From Chara braunii (Eukaryota > Streptophyta > Charophyceae > Charales > Characeae): DNA of 64,000 nucleotides. Position numbers and translations under genes: made by a program. Shown here piece after piece: positions 33,387 through 43,736 of the stretch. The notes beneath the pieces were generated by a model. The model saw only the letters and a list, made by a program, of their open reading frames with translations. It had not been told where the DNA came from and searched no databases. Within the stretch, counting starts at the first letter, position 1; every line of letters begins with the position of its first letter. Location of the stretch: NCBI GenBank assembly GCA_003427395.1, contig BFEA01000115.1, positions 3,056,531-3,120,530 on the forward strand. Direction: 5' to 3'.

Positions 33387-33813
33387 CTGCTGGATCCTAT
33401 GGTCAGCAACTTTCCGGTCATTTTGGATGAGTGCACTCAAAAACATCCACTCCGCCAAGACATTGAGGTAAGTACTCTGGAGCCTTGCATCCGTGTGTCA
33501 CATTCTTCTTTTATCTCACAATTTCAAACTGTGAGGATTGGAGAGATCCACCTTCAGAGCCAATCTGTGAGAATAAAGAGAGGGATTTCCTTAGTGACTA
33601 TTTCGACTTTCTACACAGAGAAGATAGTGCGGAATACTTTCCCATCTGAGGAAGTCCACCAGGGAAGTTCCCGCCTATGGATGATCGATGAGTGACATTC
33701 TATGTAACTGCTTTTTGTTTCAGTAGCTGCAGGCAGGATGGGTAGTACCTGCACCAACCTTTGAGAAGTTGCTTCAAGTTGCTTCTACTGCTATGATACT
33801 GCTCAATTTATAG
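33387..33813 (+). CDS. Possible pair of host exons (weak)
   Basis: A block at 33387-33467 (81 nt, open) is bounded by TGACAG and by a consensus donor GAG|GTAAGT; its peptide includes NFPVILDECTQKHPLRQDIE. A second block at 33733-33813 follows CTGCAG and runs AGWVVPAPTFEKLLQVASTA to a TAG stop. Both are in phase 0, so splicing would keep the frame. The intron would be 265 bp. I recognise no domain, and chance cannot be excluded. Confidence 0.3.
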
Positions 33814-33892
33814 TGCAAAGTTCAACTTTGTGATATCGCCGATGCATCACAACTCAAGAGAAAGTGGATTAAGGTGAGGAGAGGAGGAGGAT

Positions 33893-33903
33893 GAAAGAAG
33901 AAG

Positions 33904-33933
<30 letters not shown>
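33893..33933. repeat. (GAA)n microsatellite
   Basis: Thirteen or so GAA/AGA trinucleotides following a GAGGAG tract. Confidence 0.9.
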
Positions 33934-33934
<1 letters not shown>

Positions 33935-35719
33935 TGCGATTGGACCAATGTCATCTCCCTCCTCCTCTTGACATCAGCTTCAACCCTCACATGATCACCG
34001 CCTCCTCTTATTGACGATTCAATACAATAATGCAGGAATGCACAAGAATCAATGGCTGAATGATTCCCTTACTGCCAGCATTCCCTCAGGCCACTCTCTC
34101 TCTCTCTCCTCTCTCCTCTCTCCTCTGTCCTGGTTGCATAACTAGCTGTCAAAATGCATCCCTGCCGAGCACGGATGTTGAAGGACATCGAGCTACCATG
34201 TCTCGCCCGTCTCCTATCGCCATGGCGACACTCCCAGATGACGTCCATAACCAGCCAGTACCCCAACAGGGGCCTTTTAGATGCTGTTCCCGTCACCGAA
34301 GTGGAGATGAAGCTTCGCCCTGGCCAAAGACAGATTGTCTGTTTGTTCCCTCCTTGTCGTCCACCTCTACATGAACTCTCCCCTCCCATCTGCTCCCATA
34401 GCCTAGCGCAGGCCTGCTCATTTTTACAACTACTCATCCACGCATAGCCATGGAGGTCCTCTTCCTCACCCCGAGCTGCTCTTTCCACCAAGTGCTCCGC
34501 CTTCTTCCCGGGGGTGAAACAGCAGCCTGACTGCTGGGTGAATGCCTGCACTGCTTATTGCACCAAATGATACACTCTTGCCTACGGCCTCTTGCTTCCT
34601 AGCTCGGCCTACTCCTGGACATGTTGGGTGCACTACCGGGCCCCCCGGTTCCCTCCATCTGGTGGGAACATCATCGCAGACTGGAATCCTACCTGGTGGA
34701 CCCATACCTAGACGTAATTCTGAGTACATACAGGCCCGTACCATCATGGCTCCCGCTAGTCTACTGGACCTCTGGGCCTGCGTGGGTTACTGGATCCCTA
34801 CCCGAACCTTAACAAGTCTACCTTTGTCCTTGGCCTTTCTAGAATATGTCCCCTAGGTCCATCCATTATCCGAATTTCTGTCATACCCCTTTCATTCTAC
34901 CTCTCCCCATAAACAGAACACAGCACGAGAATAGACTTAGCACACAGGCAAAGGCTCACACCCATCAAGCATCAGAGAGAGTTCAGACATAAAAACAATG
35001 CAGCAAAACAGACAGCAAATGGGGCCAACAGACAGCATTTTGTCAAAAACATGCAGAAATCTCAAACTGCAACTGCTCTGGTCATTGCACTCCCACCACC
35101 TTGTATGCCAGGTCCCTTTGAGCTGAAGTGAACCTAAGTCCAGACAGAATGCATCATAGGCACAACACACAGACAACACGAGTGAATGCTCAAGTGTAGA
35201 AGAGTGTTCATAGGCATTGACAACACGGGGTGCGGTATGCTGCAACGGAGGGAGATTGAGAAATCCAACTCACTGGGGGGACAATATTGAACATGCCCTG
35301 GATCTTGCGGTTGTGCCCCTTGCCCTTGAGATCAGCGATATGATCCACTTCGAAGCCACCATCGAGTGGTTAAGCAATTATGAATCGTCTAATGGGAAAA
35401 TTGTCAAAAGTTATGCAAGGTGCGGAAGCATGAAACACCAGATACATACTAAGATGCGGAGGCACATCGATTTATGAAGGTAGGTATGAACGCATCATCT
35501 CCTCGGACCTTGAGAATGGCCCAGGGTTCAAGTAGAGTGGTAAGAAAGAAAAAAAAAAACTCAGATATTTTGACCTAGACATAATCTCCTTCCTTGCTGA
35601 TCTGAAGCGCTTGTGTTTGCATGCTCGATCATGACATTTCGTTGTTTGAGCATTGGTGTAATTGCACGAGTAGGCAAGAAGGCGCCTTGTGGAGACGACG
35701 TTTGACAAAAAAAAACACA
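33934..35719. other. Unassigned DNA
   Basis: Several open frames of 60-160 codons overlap on both strands without recognisable motifs. No support for a gene. Confidence 0.4.
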
Positions 35720-35852
35720 AGTTTAGATCAATCTTTATCCGCTGAAATACAGGATGCTTCGAAAAAACAAGGATTTGCTAGAAAAAAAAAGAGATGATCT
35801 TCATAAATTAGCTGAATCAAATCGTAGTTTTTCTCATTATCGTTGGTGGTAA
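35720..35852 (+). pseudogene. rps7: Mitochondrial rps7 3' fragment
   Basis: The 3' end of a ribosomal protein S7 gene: SLDQSLSAEIQDASKKQGFA, then after a one-base slip in a nine-A run, KKRDDLHKLAESNRSFSHYR and WW before a TAA at 35850-35852. Green-plant mitochondrial S7 ends in a similar ...NRSFAHxRWW, whereas plastid S7 typically ends ...NRAFAHFR(W), so a mitochondrial source is favoured. Small-subunit protein S7 binds the SSU rRNA head. The flanks show no other organellar sequence. Confidence 0.75.
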
Positions 35853-35902
35853 GAATGTACATATAGAAATCACCATGCCCCATAGCCAGGCATGAAATGG
35901 TT

Positions 35903-36513
35903 TTAGACCAGGGTGCCCATCAGACAGCAGTAAGTAAATGGGGCTGTGTACTGCAGCTCTTTGGTGTCACACGAATGGTGTGTAATATATGGAGTTCTTA
36001 TACAAACTGGTAAGTGTTTGTCCGAACTGTTCCGATCGGGAACAATAGGCGATGGAAGCGGAGTTATAGATTCATTCATTTCTTCTACTTGTCCAATATT
36101 TTCTTGAGGACTATTACCCGCTTTCAACACAACACTGTCACAGTGCTGATCTGCAGGAACAACTCTAATTTGATGGTAAGCAGATTTGAGGTCGATCTTG
36201 GTGAACACTTTAGAACCCATGGCCACGTCAAGAAGGTTGTCAATTCAAGGAAAAGGATAGGCATTCTTTCTTGTGATTCGTTTTTTTTCTGAAAGTTAAT
36301 GAACATGCAAAGTTCACCATTCTGTTTGGGTGCAAAAGGGTCTCGTGCTTTGTATTCACACTGCCTAAGTGTGATCCACCCCTTAGCTAAAAATTGCCTA
36401 ATCTGTTTCTGCAGTTCCTTCAGGTCATCCGACTGCATACGGTAAACAAAAACTTTGGTGGGAGGACTATCCAAGATGATCTTAATATTGTGCTTGATGG
36501 CCTCCTTTGGCAC
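35903..36513 (-). pseudogene. Ty3/gypsy reverse transcriptase N-terminal relic
   Basis: Minus strand. HNIKIILDSPPTKVFVYRM, then LQKQIRQFLAKGWITLRQ, then KQNGELCMFINFQK, and in the next frame VFTKIDLKSAYHQIRVVPA followed by DQHC. These are the first RT blocks in order. Homology ends near 36.10 kb before the catalytic YxDD, so the gene is truncated there as well as frameshifted. Confidence 0.85.
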
Positions 36514-37070
36514 GCGCTAATCGGTTCCTCAAACACATCCAGCGATGAATAAAAAAGAGACTTCAAACAGCCACAATTGCTTTATCAAATTCAGAATCCA
36601 AGATAGGAGAAGTATCACCAAGGGGTTTGACTACGGGTAAATGTAAACATCCCCTCGTACAAAACTTTGTGACGCTCAAGCAGTTAAGAGGCATATGGGC
36701 CTCGAGGTTTCGTCCATTAGAATGCCATGCACCTAACCCTCGGAATGTTCTAAAATGAACATCGACTCCTTCAATGTGGTATGTTTGTTCACACATAGCC
36801 AGCCCAACCCAACATCATCAACTGGGCACTCATTGATGATATAGAGTTTAGTGAGTGTGCGGCAGCATGTTTGCCTCTGTCAAAGGTCGTAAGAATATGT
36901 TTGGCAACTTGTGTCTCTGACAATTGCTTTGTTGCCAACTTGGGTCCCCCAAGTTGGTCCCCCAGTGGTACTACAAATCCTCTACCCTCAGCCCAAGATG
37001 CACCTTAAAGATGTTGCGCAAGGAAAGTGGCCCGACTGTCAACCAATGCACCAACGTAGGTGTAGTTGAT
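36514..37070 (-). pseudogene. Ty3/gypsy protease relic, damaged active site
   Basis: Minus strand, upstream of the RT relic. TYVGALVDSRATFLAQ near 37.05 kb is a retropepsin active site in which DSGAT has become DSRAT (GGG to CGG), so the catalytic glycine is lost. Sequence then continues through GFVVPLGDQLGGPKLATKQL to a GAWHSNGRNLEAHMPL segment. Gag was not found upstream. Confidence 0.65.
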
Positions 37071-37384
37071 GTAGAGCCGAAATAAGTCAATTTCACGCGC
37101 CCATCCTCTCCAGTATTCTATCTAATCTCTCCCTATGAGCATGAAAATCAATCTCCTCCTAGCCTTCCCAAGGCTCTATATAAGAAGAATATGGAGGTGC
37201 AGTGATGCATGCCTGATGTAAGATGTCAGCATATGCAATAGCAATTATCACCAATACGAGGAACAGATGCAATGTGACAGAGTGTAAGTCTCAAATCAGA
37301 TAGAGCTGACTGACAAGACAGAAAAGTGACAATATGACACAGATTTGATCTCACTCCAGCGGGGAAAGCACTCCCTGCAGCAAT

Positions 37385-37640
37385 CATACATAGACAAAGG
37401 TAGAGGGACATGGAAGGAAGAAGAAGACAAAGAAGAAGACGAGGAAGAAGAAGAAAAAGAAGCTCCGTCCAAGAAACCACAGGAAGAAGGAGAAAAAAAA
37501 AAAAGAAAAAAGAAGAAAGGAGAAGAAGAAAGAAGAAGAAGAAAGAAGAAGAAGAAGAGGAAGAAGCTTCGTCCAAGAAATCAAAGGGAGGAGGACGAAG
37601 AAAAAGAAAAAGAGGAAAGAAGACCTTGCAATAACAGATT
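37385..37640. repeat. Purine-rich (GAA/GAAGAC) tract with internal duplication
   Basis: About 250 bp of A/G-rich sequence, coding for Lys/Glu-rich frames on the plus strand and Ser/Phe-rich shadows on the minus. GAAGCTCCGTCCAAGAAACC (37459) recurs as GAAGCTTCGTCCAAGAAATC (37562), about 103 bp later. Confidence 0.8.
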
Positions 37641-38180
37641 GAGTGGTGATTGGGGTTAATGCAATTTTTTTTTAGTTTTTCAATGTATTTTTCAATTAGT
37701 TCCTTATCATCATCCTCACCTAAGCTCATGTCATATCCCTTGACACAACTTCAAATTATGAAATACCTTGTCAAGTCCACGATTTCATACTCGAGTAACA
37801 TCCTATACTGCCCGTTACTAACCCTTCTAGCAAATGAGACTCGCTCCCTGGAAGTGTGGTAAGATACTCTTTCGACAGATCCTACCTTTACCACCCTCAA
37901 TGGGTAACTAATCTCAGTCTGATTAGTAACAGTCCTCAAAGCACCATCTCACATCCGATCAAGGAAGGGTTGCAGAGAACTCATCGAAGGTAGAAAGATT
38001 TCGCTCTGAGACTCTTAGGGTTCCCTCAATAATGACAACTCTCTCAGTTACAAGAACCCCAAGGTGAGTTCATCGAATGCACCTGGCATTAGACTTCAAT
38101 AAATCTTACAAAAAATGACAAATGTAACTCTTGATCAAGGGATATAATTTTGGTTTTGTCTTGGTCTTATTTAACATCAT

Positions 38181-38333
38181 TCAGTCTGAATCGTTAGCAC
38201 AATTCATTATAATTACGTATCTTTGATTCTCGACTATATCTTCTAAAAATCCCGAGTGCTTCTGAATTCTACTATCATAGCCTAAATTCTGAAGAATTTT
38301 TTCGATAATTAGTTTTGGCTTTCTAAATCTGTA
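38181..38333 (-). CDS. Possible terminal host exon (weak)
   Basis: Minus strand, open for 50 codons to a TGA at 38183-38181. The peptide includes RFRKPKLIIEKILQNLGYDS and HSGFLEDIVENQRYVIIMNC. The frame begins just after ACTCAGTACAG, a plausible splice acceptor. Coding-like amino acid usage in an AT-rich setting is the only evidence; an organellar fragment is an alternative. No family recognised. Confidence 0.25.
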   Translation of the reverse strand, partial: YRFRKPKLIIEKILQNLGYDSRIQKHSGFLEDIVENQRYVIIMNCANDSD

Positions 38334-38700
38334 CTGAGTGTATGTGCTGAGAACTGCCAATTTTTGATTGGTGCAAGGGGCAACGGAATAATTGCAACAA
38401 GCTTTAATGCCGCCCTACACCTTCTTCAGTGGGTTAATCTCGAAAGATGCGGTGGGATTTTCTTGATTTGAAGCTCAACAATTTGCAATTTCAAGCTTAT
38501 TCTTGTGGTTTAGTTTTCTCGACTATTTGGTGGCTAAACTGTTTAGTGCTGTTGTAATGGTTGAAGGCTGGATTGATCATTCCAAAAGATTAGAACTGGA
38601 AGGGGGGGGAGCGCTATCCTGCGGGGGATTCATAAGGATGGGGGTGAATGTCTTGAAGAGGGTAAGGGCGGAGCTGGGGATTTGCCCTGTCTTGGGGCTT

Positions 38701-38741
38701 GGGTTGGTGGAGGGGTCAACATCAAACCCCTCCACCAACCC
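38701..38741. repeat. Perfect 16-bp inverted repeat, 9-bp loop
   Basis: GGGTTGGTGGAGGGGT (38701-38716) and its exact complement (38726-38741) flank CAACATCAA. It lies in a G-rich stretch. It could be a small hairpin locus or a young foldback; no T-run follows, so a terminator is not suggested. Confidence 0.8.
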
Positions 38742-39059
38742 AGGCAAGGGGTGGAGATGGCATGTTTTAGGAGGGAACTGCGTGTATTGGGGAAAGGGTT
38801 GGGGGATTGGTCCTATATTGGGGTCGAGGGAGAGCGGGAGGCTCGCCTCGGCGGAGGCAATGTAGGGCTAAGGGGGGAGGGGTATGGGGAGGGAGGGGTG
38901 ATCTTCTTTTGAAGATTTCTAAACATCCAGTCCAACAATTTTCTCTCAATTCTCTTTAATTGGTTTTGCCTCCCGAGGAGGTGTCAGGAATAGGTGGTAT
39001 CGAGACCCATCTGTGATTCTGCGGAGCTTGGTTGTAAGACAACGGCCCTTGAAGACCAA

Positions 39060-39310
39060 TCTTGGAGCAGTGCTGGCCGAAGCCGGGGCACCATGGCGCA
39101 ACTCTGTCACCTAGCCTAAAGGGGGCGTGAGGCCTAAAAGAGATCTGGGAGGCTATTTGTGGGGGCAGTCTCAACGGTCATCGGGGTCAGAGCTGGCGCA
39201 ATGTAGGCGGGGGGCTGGAGCAAGGTGGTGCAACTATGTAACCTAGCCTGATGGGGCATGAGGCCTGGTATAGATCTGGCTCTTCGCTGTGAACGGTCAT
39301 GCAAGCGTGT
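39060..39310. repeat. Diverged tandem duplication, about 132-bp period
   Basis: GGCGCAACTCTGTCACCTAG (39095) recurs as GGTGCAACTATGTAACCTAG (39227). Both are followed by GTGAGGCCT/ATGAGGCCT, an AGATCTGG and an AACGGTCAT block. Confidence 0.75.
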
Positions 39311-41101
39311 TCATAGAGGGGATTGCACAAGTTTCTATCTTTTTTTTCGTGGTCAAGAGGACCTTCGGTACATCAAAATCTGATTTTTTTTAGAAACTCT
39401 TCATCATCTATAGTTTTCTTAGTCGAAAACGGGTGATGTCCCTGATATTTCATGATTTTGTACTTTCATAAGGGACAGCGGGCCCGGTTCCTAGCTGTGT
39501 TGCTCCCCACAAATAGATTTGGAGCATTGTCGAAAAAAAAACAAAAAGATCAAGGGATAACTTCAAGAGTGGAAGAGTCCAAGATATCAAATCGATGTTC
39601 AAAGGTTTCTTTTTCCCTTGCTTTACCCACTTCAGCAATGGCTTCTAGAAGAGGCATCTAGTCTCTCATGTCCTCAAAGCTGTCAATGATTTAAAAACTA
39701 GGGAGTCTCTCAAACTGTCTAATATGTACTTCTCAAGTCCACCTTTTACGCAGTCACACCCCTAGGCTTTTCTTCAACATTCTCAATAATGTGTATCCTT
39801 TTCAAACTCTAGAAGGGCATATATTCTAATATCATATTCATCAATCTTAAACCACAAGAATATATAGTGTTACATGACTCTTCTTACAAACAAGAAGCTT
39901 CAGGATTACAAAGGGATTATCAACCTCGATCACTTTTATTCAACCGACTTCTCACAATAGTCACTGTTGCAATTCACATGGAGCCTCATGATTCTTTTGA
40001 CCTCTTCACCTTTAGAATGAAATTCATTATGGTTGCCCAATTATCTTTTGAGAAATTGAGCCCCTTTAGAGGTGGAGCAAGTATTCCAAAAACAGGTTTG
40101 ACTTGAGTACTTCAAGTAAAACTTTTGTTCTTGTCTTCAAGCCTCATTCTTTCTCCCAACACAATGTTAGTTGTTCGTTCTCAACACCTGCCATACTCAA
40201 TACCCTTCAAATCTCTATGCTGGCACATACATTCTAGCATCATACTCATCAAGGTCGATAAAATGGCAGTTTGAATATACAAACTATTGTGCTCTCATCC
40301 ACTCCTCACTACTCGTACATTTCAATCTCATAGAGGGACACTTTCTTTCTTCCCAATGAATAAAAGAATTCAGCAGTCTCTTAGTCTCTTCTTTACTCAA
40401 TCTCTCACAACCTTTTCCTCATCTTAGTCAAGGTGTCACTCCCAATGGTAGGTTCATAAGCGTCTTTGAGATCCATTTAATTTTAAAGCTCAGTTGTCTT
40501 TTCAAAGATTGATGTCTTGGAGTAGGAAATCCCTTAGAAATAGTAACTTGAGTAGGCCAAGTACAAAAAGTTTCTCCTTCTCGACTTGAGTCTTACCTTC
40601 TTCAATACTCCATCCTCTGCAAAACCTTAATATGCGTGAAATGTGCACTTCTCTCTTTGAGAACATATATCTTACCATCTTATTCATGAAGGTCAATGAA
40701 ACCTCAAATAATTGTTCACATTCCCATCCACTCTCAACCATTTCATTTTCGACAACCTCATAAGAGAAACTCTCCTTTCTAGAGAGTTTAGCGACTTCAA
40801 TAAACCTTTCACTTCTTCCTCTCTCAGTCCACACCCTTTTCCAAATTTTCATCTCCTCCAGTCAATCTCCTCAGGGGTAACCTCAATTGGAGGACTCATA
40901 TTAGTTGCCATGTCTCCTTATGTTTCCAAAGCATTTACAAGAGGAGCCTGGTCTGATCAATCACTATACTCTTCAGGGATAAGTGGGTTACACACGATCT
41001 CATAAGTTGCGGTTGTGATAGGGTGTGATACAAGGCATATAACAATCAATGCCACACAAATTGCCAATCAACAGATGCACACTCAAATGTACACAATCTT
41101 T
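39311..41101. other. Unassigned DNA
   Basis: Pyrimidine-leaning sequence with short open frames on both strands. No motif recognised. Confidence 0.4.
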
Positions 41102-41359
41102 TTGCTTACGAGCTAACCTATTTGCGTGACCCAAAGTATCAAGTACCGCCTAAGAGTTTGTCAAACCAACTGCTACCCCCGGTTTGACTCCATGTATTGT
41201 CAAGAGAAGGGGAAAAAATGAGTTATACTTTCATCAAAAACTATATAACCAGCTAACCGGTCTCAAGATCAAGTCCAAGGAATGGGTTGTTCTCCATTTC
41301 GAGCATGCTATGGCATGCCCCGAAGAATACGGTTACTAATCAGAAGCCCTGCTCCTATA
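41102..41359. repeat. Direct repeat, left copy (flanks Penelope-like RT)
   Basis: About 258 bp matching 43478-43736 in the same orientation. Shared landmarks are GACCCAAAGTATCAAGTA, CCCCCGGTTTGACTC, AAAAACTATATAACCAGCTA and GGGTTGTTCTCCATTT. It lies downstream of the minus-strand RT. Confidence 0.85.
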
Positions 41360-41539
41360 TTACGACAGATATACATTCGACTCGCAATCCAGGCGAAACA
41401 AACGTTAGTTTGTATGAAGTATAACACTAACAGTAATCTAAAAGCTTATCCCTACTGTTTTTTCAGCGCATGTTTGCAATTTACAGAAAACAGATTCATA
41501 CGAAAAAATCAGACTGCAGCTACAAGCATATATCATCCC

Positions 41540-43060
41540 ACCTATTCATACAACCAATTCCAAATGCTGACCCAAATTGGGTCTCTTCCTTGAGCGAACC
41601 GTTTTAGGATTCGTTTAAGAAAGTCTTTGAGGAAATCTTTGATACGAAGTTTCATTTTCGGATTGAAAACTCGGAGAGCGATTGCAGACCTGATATTGGT
41701 ATTTTTGTCCAATCTGAGCAGATAGTTGCGGACAATTGTACTCTTCTCTTGCTTAGTTCCCCACGATGGGAACACTTTCCCATTCTTGAGTTCCATTTGG
41801 TCATTTTTCCAAATGGAGTGCTCGTTCTTCAATACCTAGTAGCATCCCATGTAAGGTGCAACCGTATTCACGCACATCTTTGTGCCAAAAAAATCCCAGT
41901 TCCCCTTCATCGTTTGTCCTCTCCAGTGTCAAATTTGTCGGGTAACATACTTCGAATTTCTCACGAATCTGATCAACCTCCATCATCTTCATATCCTTGC
42001 CCAGAACAACCAAGCTCACACCATCCATAAGCCCAAATCCAAACACTTATCCTCTTACATTGCCTAATGAGTTCAAGAAGCGGAACTTCACATGTGCACA
42101 CATGATACAAGCCAATGCTGGGCTTTGTACTCTTTCCCATAGGAATGCCCATGACTTGCTTCAGTAACACTCCAATGGCACGTGTTTATGTGTGCGTAAG
42201 CTAAAATCGAATGAAATGTCCCAGTTGCTCCAGGTGTATTGCCTTCCAATGATTGTCACTTGTAGTGCATCCAAAACTACTCCCCTCCCCCCTTGGGTTA
42301 ACTCAAATGGTGTCCCTTCCTTTCGCCTTATGATAGCTTACCGCCCAGTCTATAGCTGTTAAGGTATCATCGTGGGGCAGTCTGTTGACCATGTCCTTAA
42401 TATCGCAAGACATTGCGAACAGTTCCACACCACCACCAATTTGTTTCCCGACACTCTTATTGACTGTTTCCAACCGTAGGACCAATGCTGCTATAGTTTT
42501 AAGATTGAAGTGCTAGTGTGCTGGAAGCGTATACAATAGGTGGTTTAAGGCTTTAGCGACACTCTTGCATGCTTTGATCGTCAGGTTAGAGAAAGTTGGG
42601 CGAATGAGTCTATAGCGGGAGATGTCCTTATGTTTTGGTAAGACATAGGCCTCTCCTATCTTACCCTGCCAATCCCATCTAGCAAAGTGGTGTAGGCCCA
42701 TTCTCCTTAAACCCTGCGACATTTCCTTCTGCATGACATCTTCCTCCTTAGCTACCATAACGTAACGAGATGAACCTACGAATAAGCTCGACATGGCTTC
42801 ATAGTAGACTTTGGGGCTTCGCACTAGTCTCCTCTGAGTTTTTGTCCAGTGGTGTGAGCACTAATCCCTGCAACTTCGTCTCAAGTCTCCGCACTTCATC
42901 CACGTCCAAGCATTTGGTTGCTACTCCAGATACATTGGTCAAACATCTCAAAACTTCGACCATGCTGATTGTCAGCATTTGTCCACAAAAGCTCGTCCAC
43001 GTCTGTAGCCCAGTGGTAATCTCCTAGCTAAGTAGGAATCCTCGGTTTGGGTAACTCACC
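41540..43060 (-). pseudogene. Penelope-like reverse transcriptase relic
   Basis: Minus strand, in order: LQGLVLTPLDKNSE (42880-42831); ARWDWQGKIGEAYVLPKHKD and RYRLIRPTFSNL (42.70-42.58 kb); FAMSCDIKDMVNRLPHDDTL (42.42-42.36 kb); LLKQVMGIPMGKSTKP (42.17-42.12 kb); GLMDGVSLVVLG (about 42.03 kb, catalytic MDD changed to MDG); LGFFWHKD; and VFPSWGTKQEKSTI near 41.76 kb. The order (PKxHK, 'DIK' motif A, GxPMGxxxxP, [Y/M]DD) resembles Penelope-type RTs and not Ty3 RTs. Frame breaks and stops make it inactive. No GIY-YIG endonuclease was seen. Confidence 0.6.
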
Positions 43061-43150
43061 CCGACCGGTTTTGAAAAGTGATTGCGAACACGTCGGGGGG
43101 TATGGCACCCCGACCGTTTTGACCGACGCCACACAGTCTTCTTCAGGGGG
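43040..43150. repeat. CCGACCG word tract
   Basis: ACCCCGACCGGTTTTG at 43058, GTCGGGG near 43092, and ACCCCGACCGTTTTGACCG near 43107. Possibly another degenerate GC-word element; no AT core was found. Confidence 0.3.
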
Positions 43151-43477
43151 AAACCACCGACTCTGATCCTCAACTTTTCCAACGTCCCATCTCACCCACC
43201 TCCGCCAATTATCTCGCTAACACCTCCGAACATGCTAGTGGACAAGCCGGCGTTGGACCCAAAAGGATTGTTGACGATGCAATCATGGCACTTATAGCAC
43301 TGCCTCACCTATGACTTGTCTAGTATTGCCAATGTCGGGTCCCAATCTACCGACCCTCGTTTAACTCCAGGTAACGACAAAGGACGAATAGAAGAAGACA
43401 GTCACAAATCACACTTCAATCAAAATTCTATTAACAACTGACCGGTGTTGGGTTAAGTCCTAAGACCAAGCTGTTAC

Positions 43478-43736
43478 TTGCTTATGAGCTCTTTATAGCG
43501 TGACCCAAAATATCAAGTAGCGCCTAGGAGTCTGTCAAACCCACAACTGGTACCCCCGGTTCGACTCTAGGTCCTATCAATAGAAGGGAAAAAAATGAGT
43601 TATAGTTTGATAAAAAACTATATAAGCAGCTAACTGATCTCAAGATCGAGTCCCAGGAACGGGTTGTTCTCCATTTAGAGCCTGCTATGGCATGACCCAA
43701 AGAATATGGTTACTAATCGAAAGCCCTGCTCCTATA
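43478..43736. repeat. Direct repeat, right copy (flanks Penelope-like RT)
   Basis: Partner of 41102-41359, about 2.38 kb away. A third, more diverged copy may precede it at about 43.30-43.47 kb (TTTAACTCCAGGTAACGACA against TTCGACTCTAGGTCCTATCA). Confidence 0.8.

Noticed and set aside
37226-37729. 167-codon Ser/Phe/Leu-rich minus-strand frame and Lys/Glu-rich plus-strand frames
   Set aside because: Produced by the purine-rich GAA-type tract, with no motif and no splice or start context.
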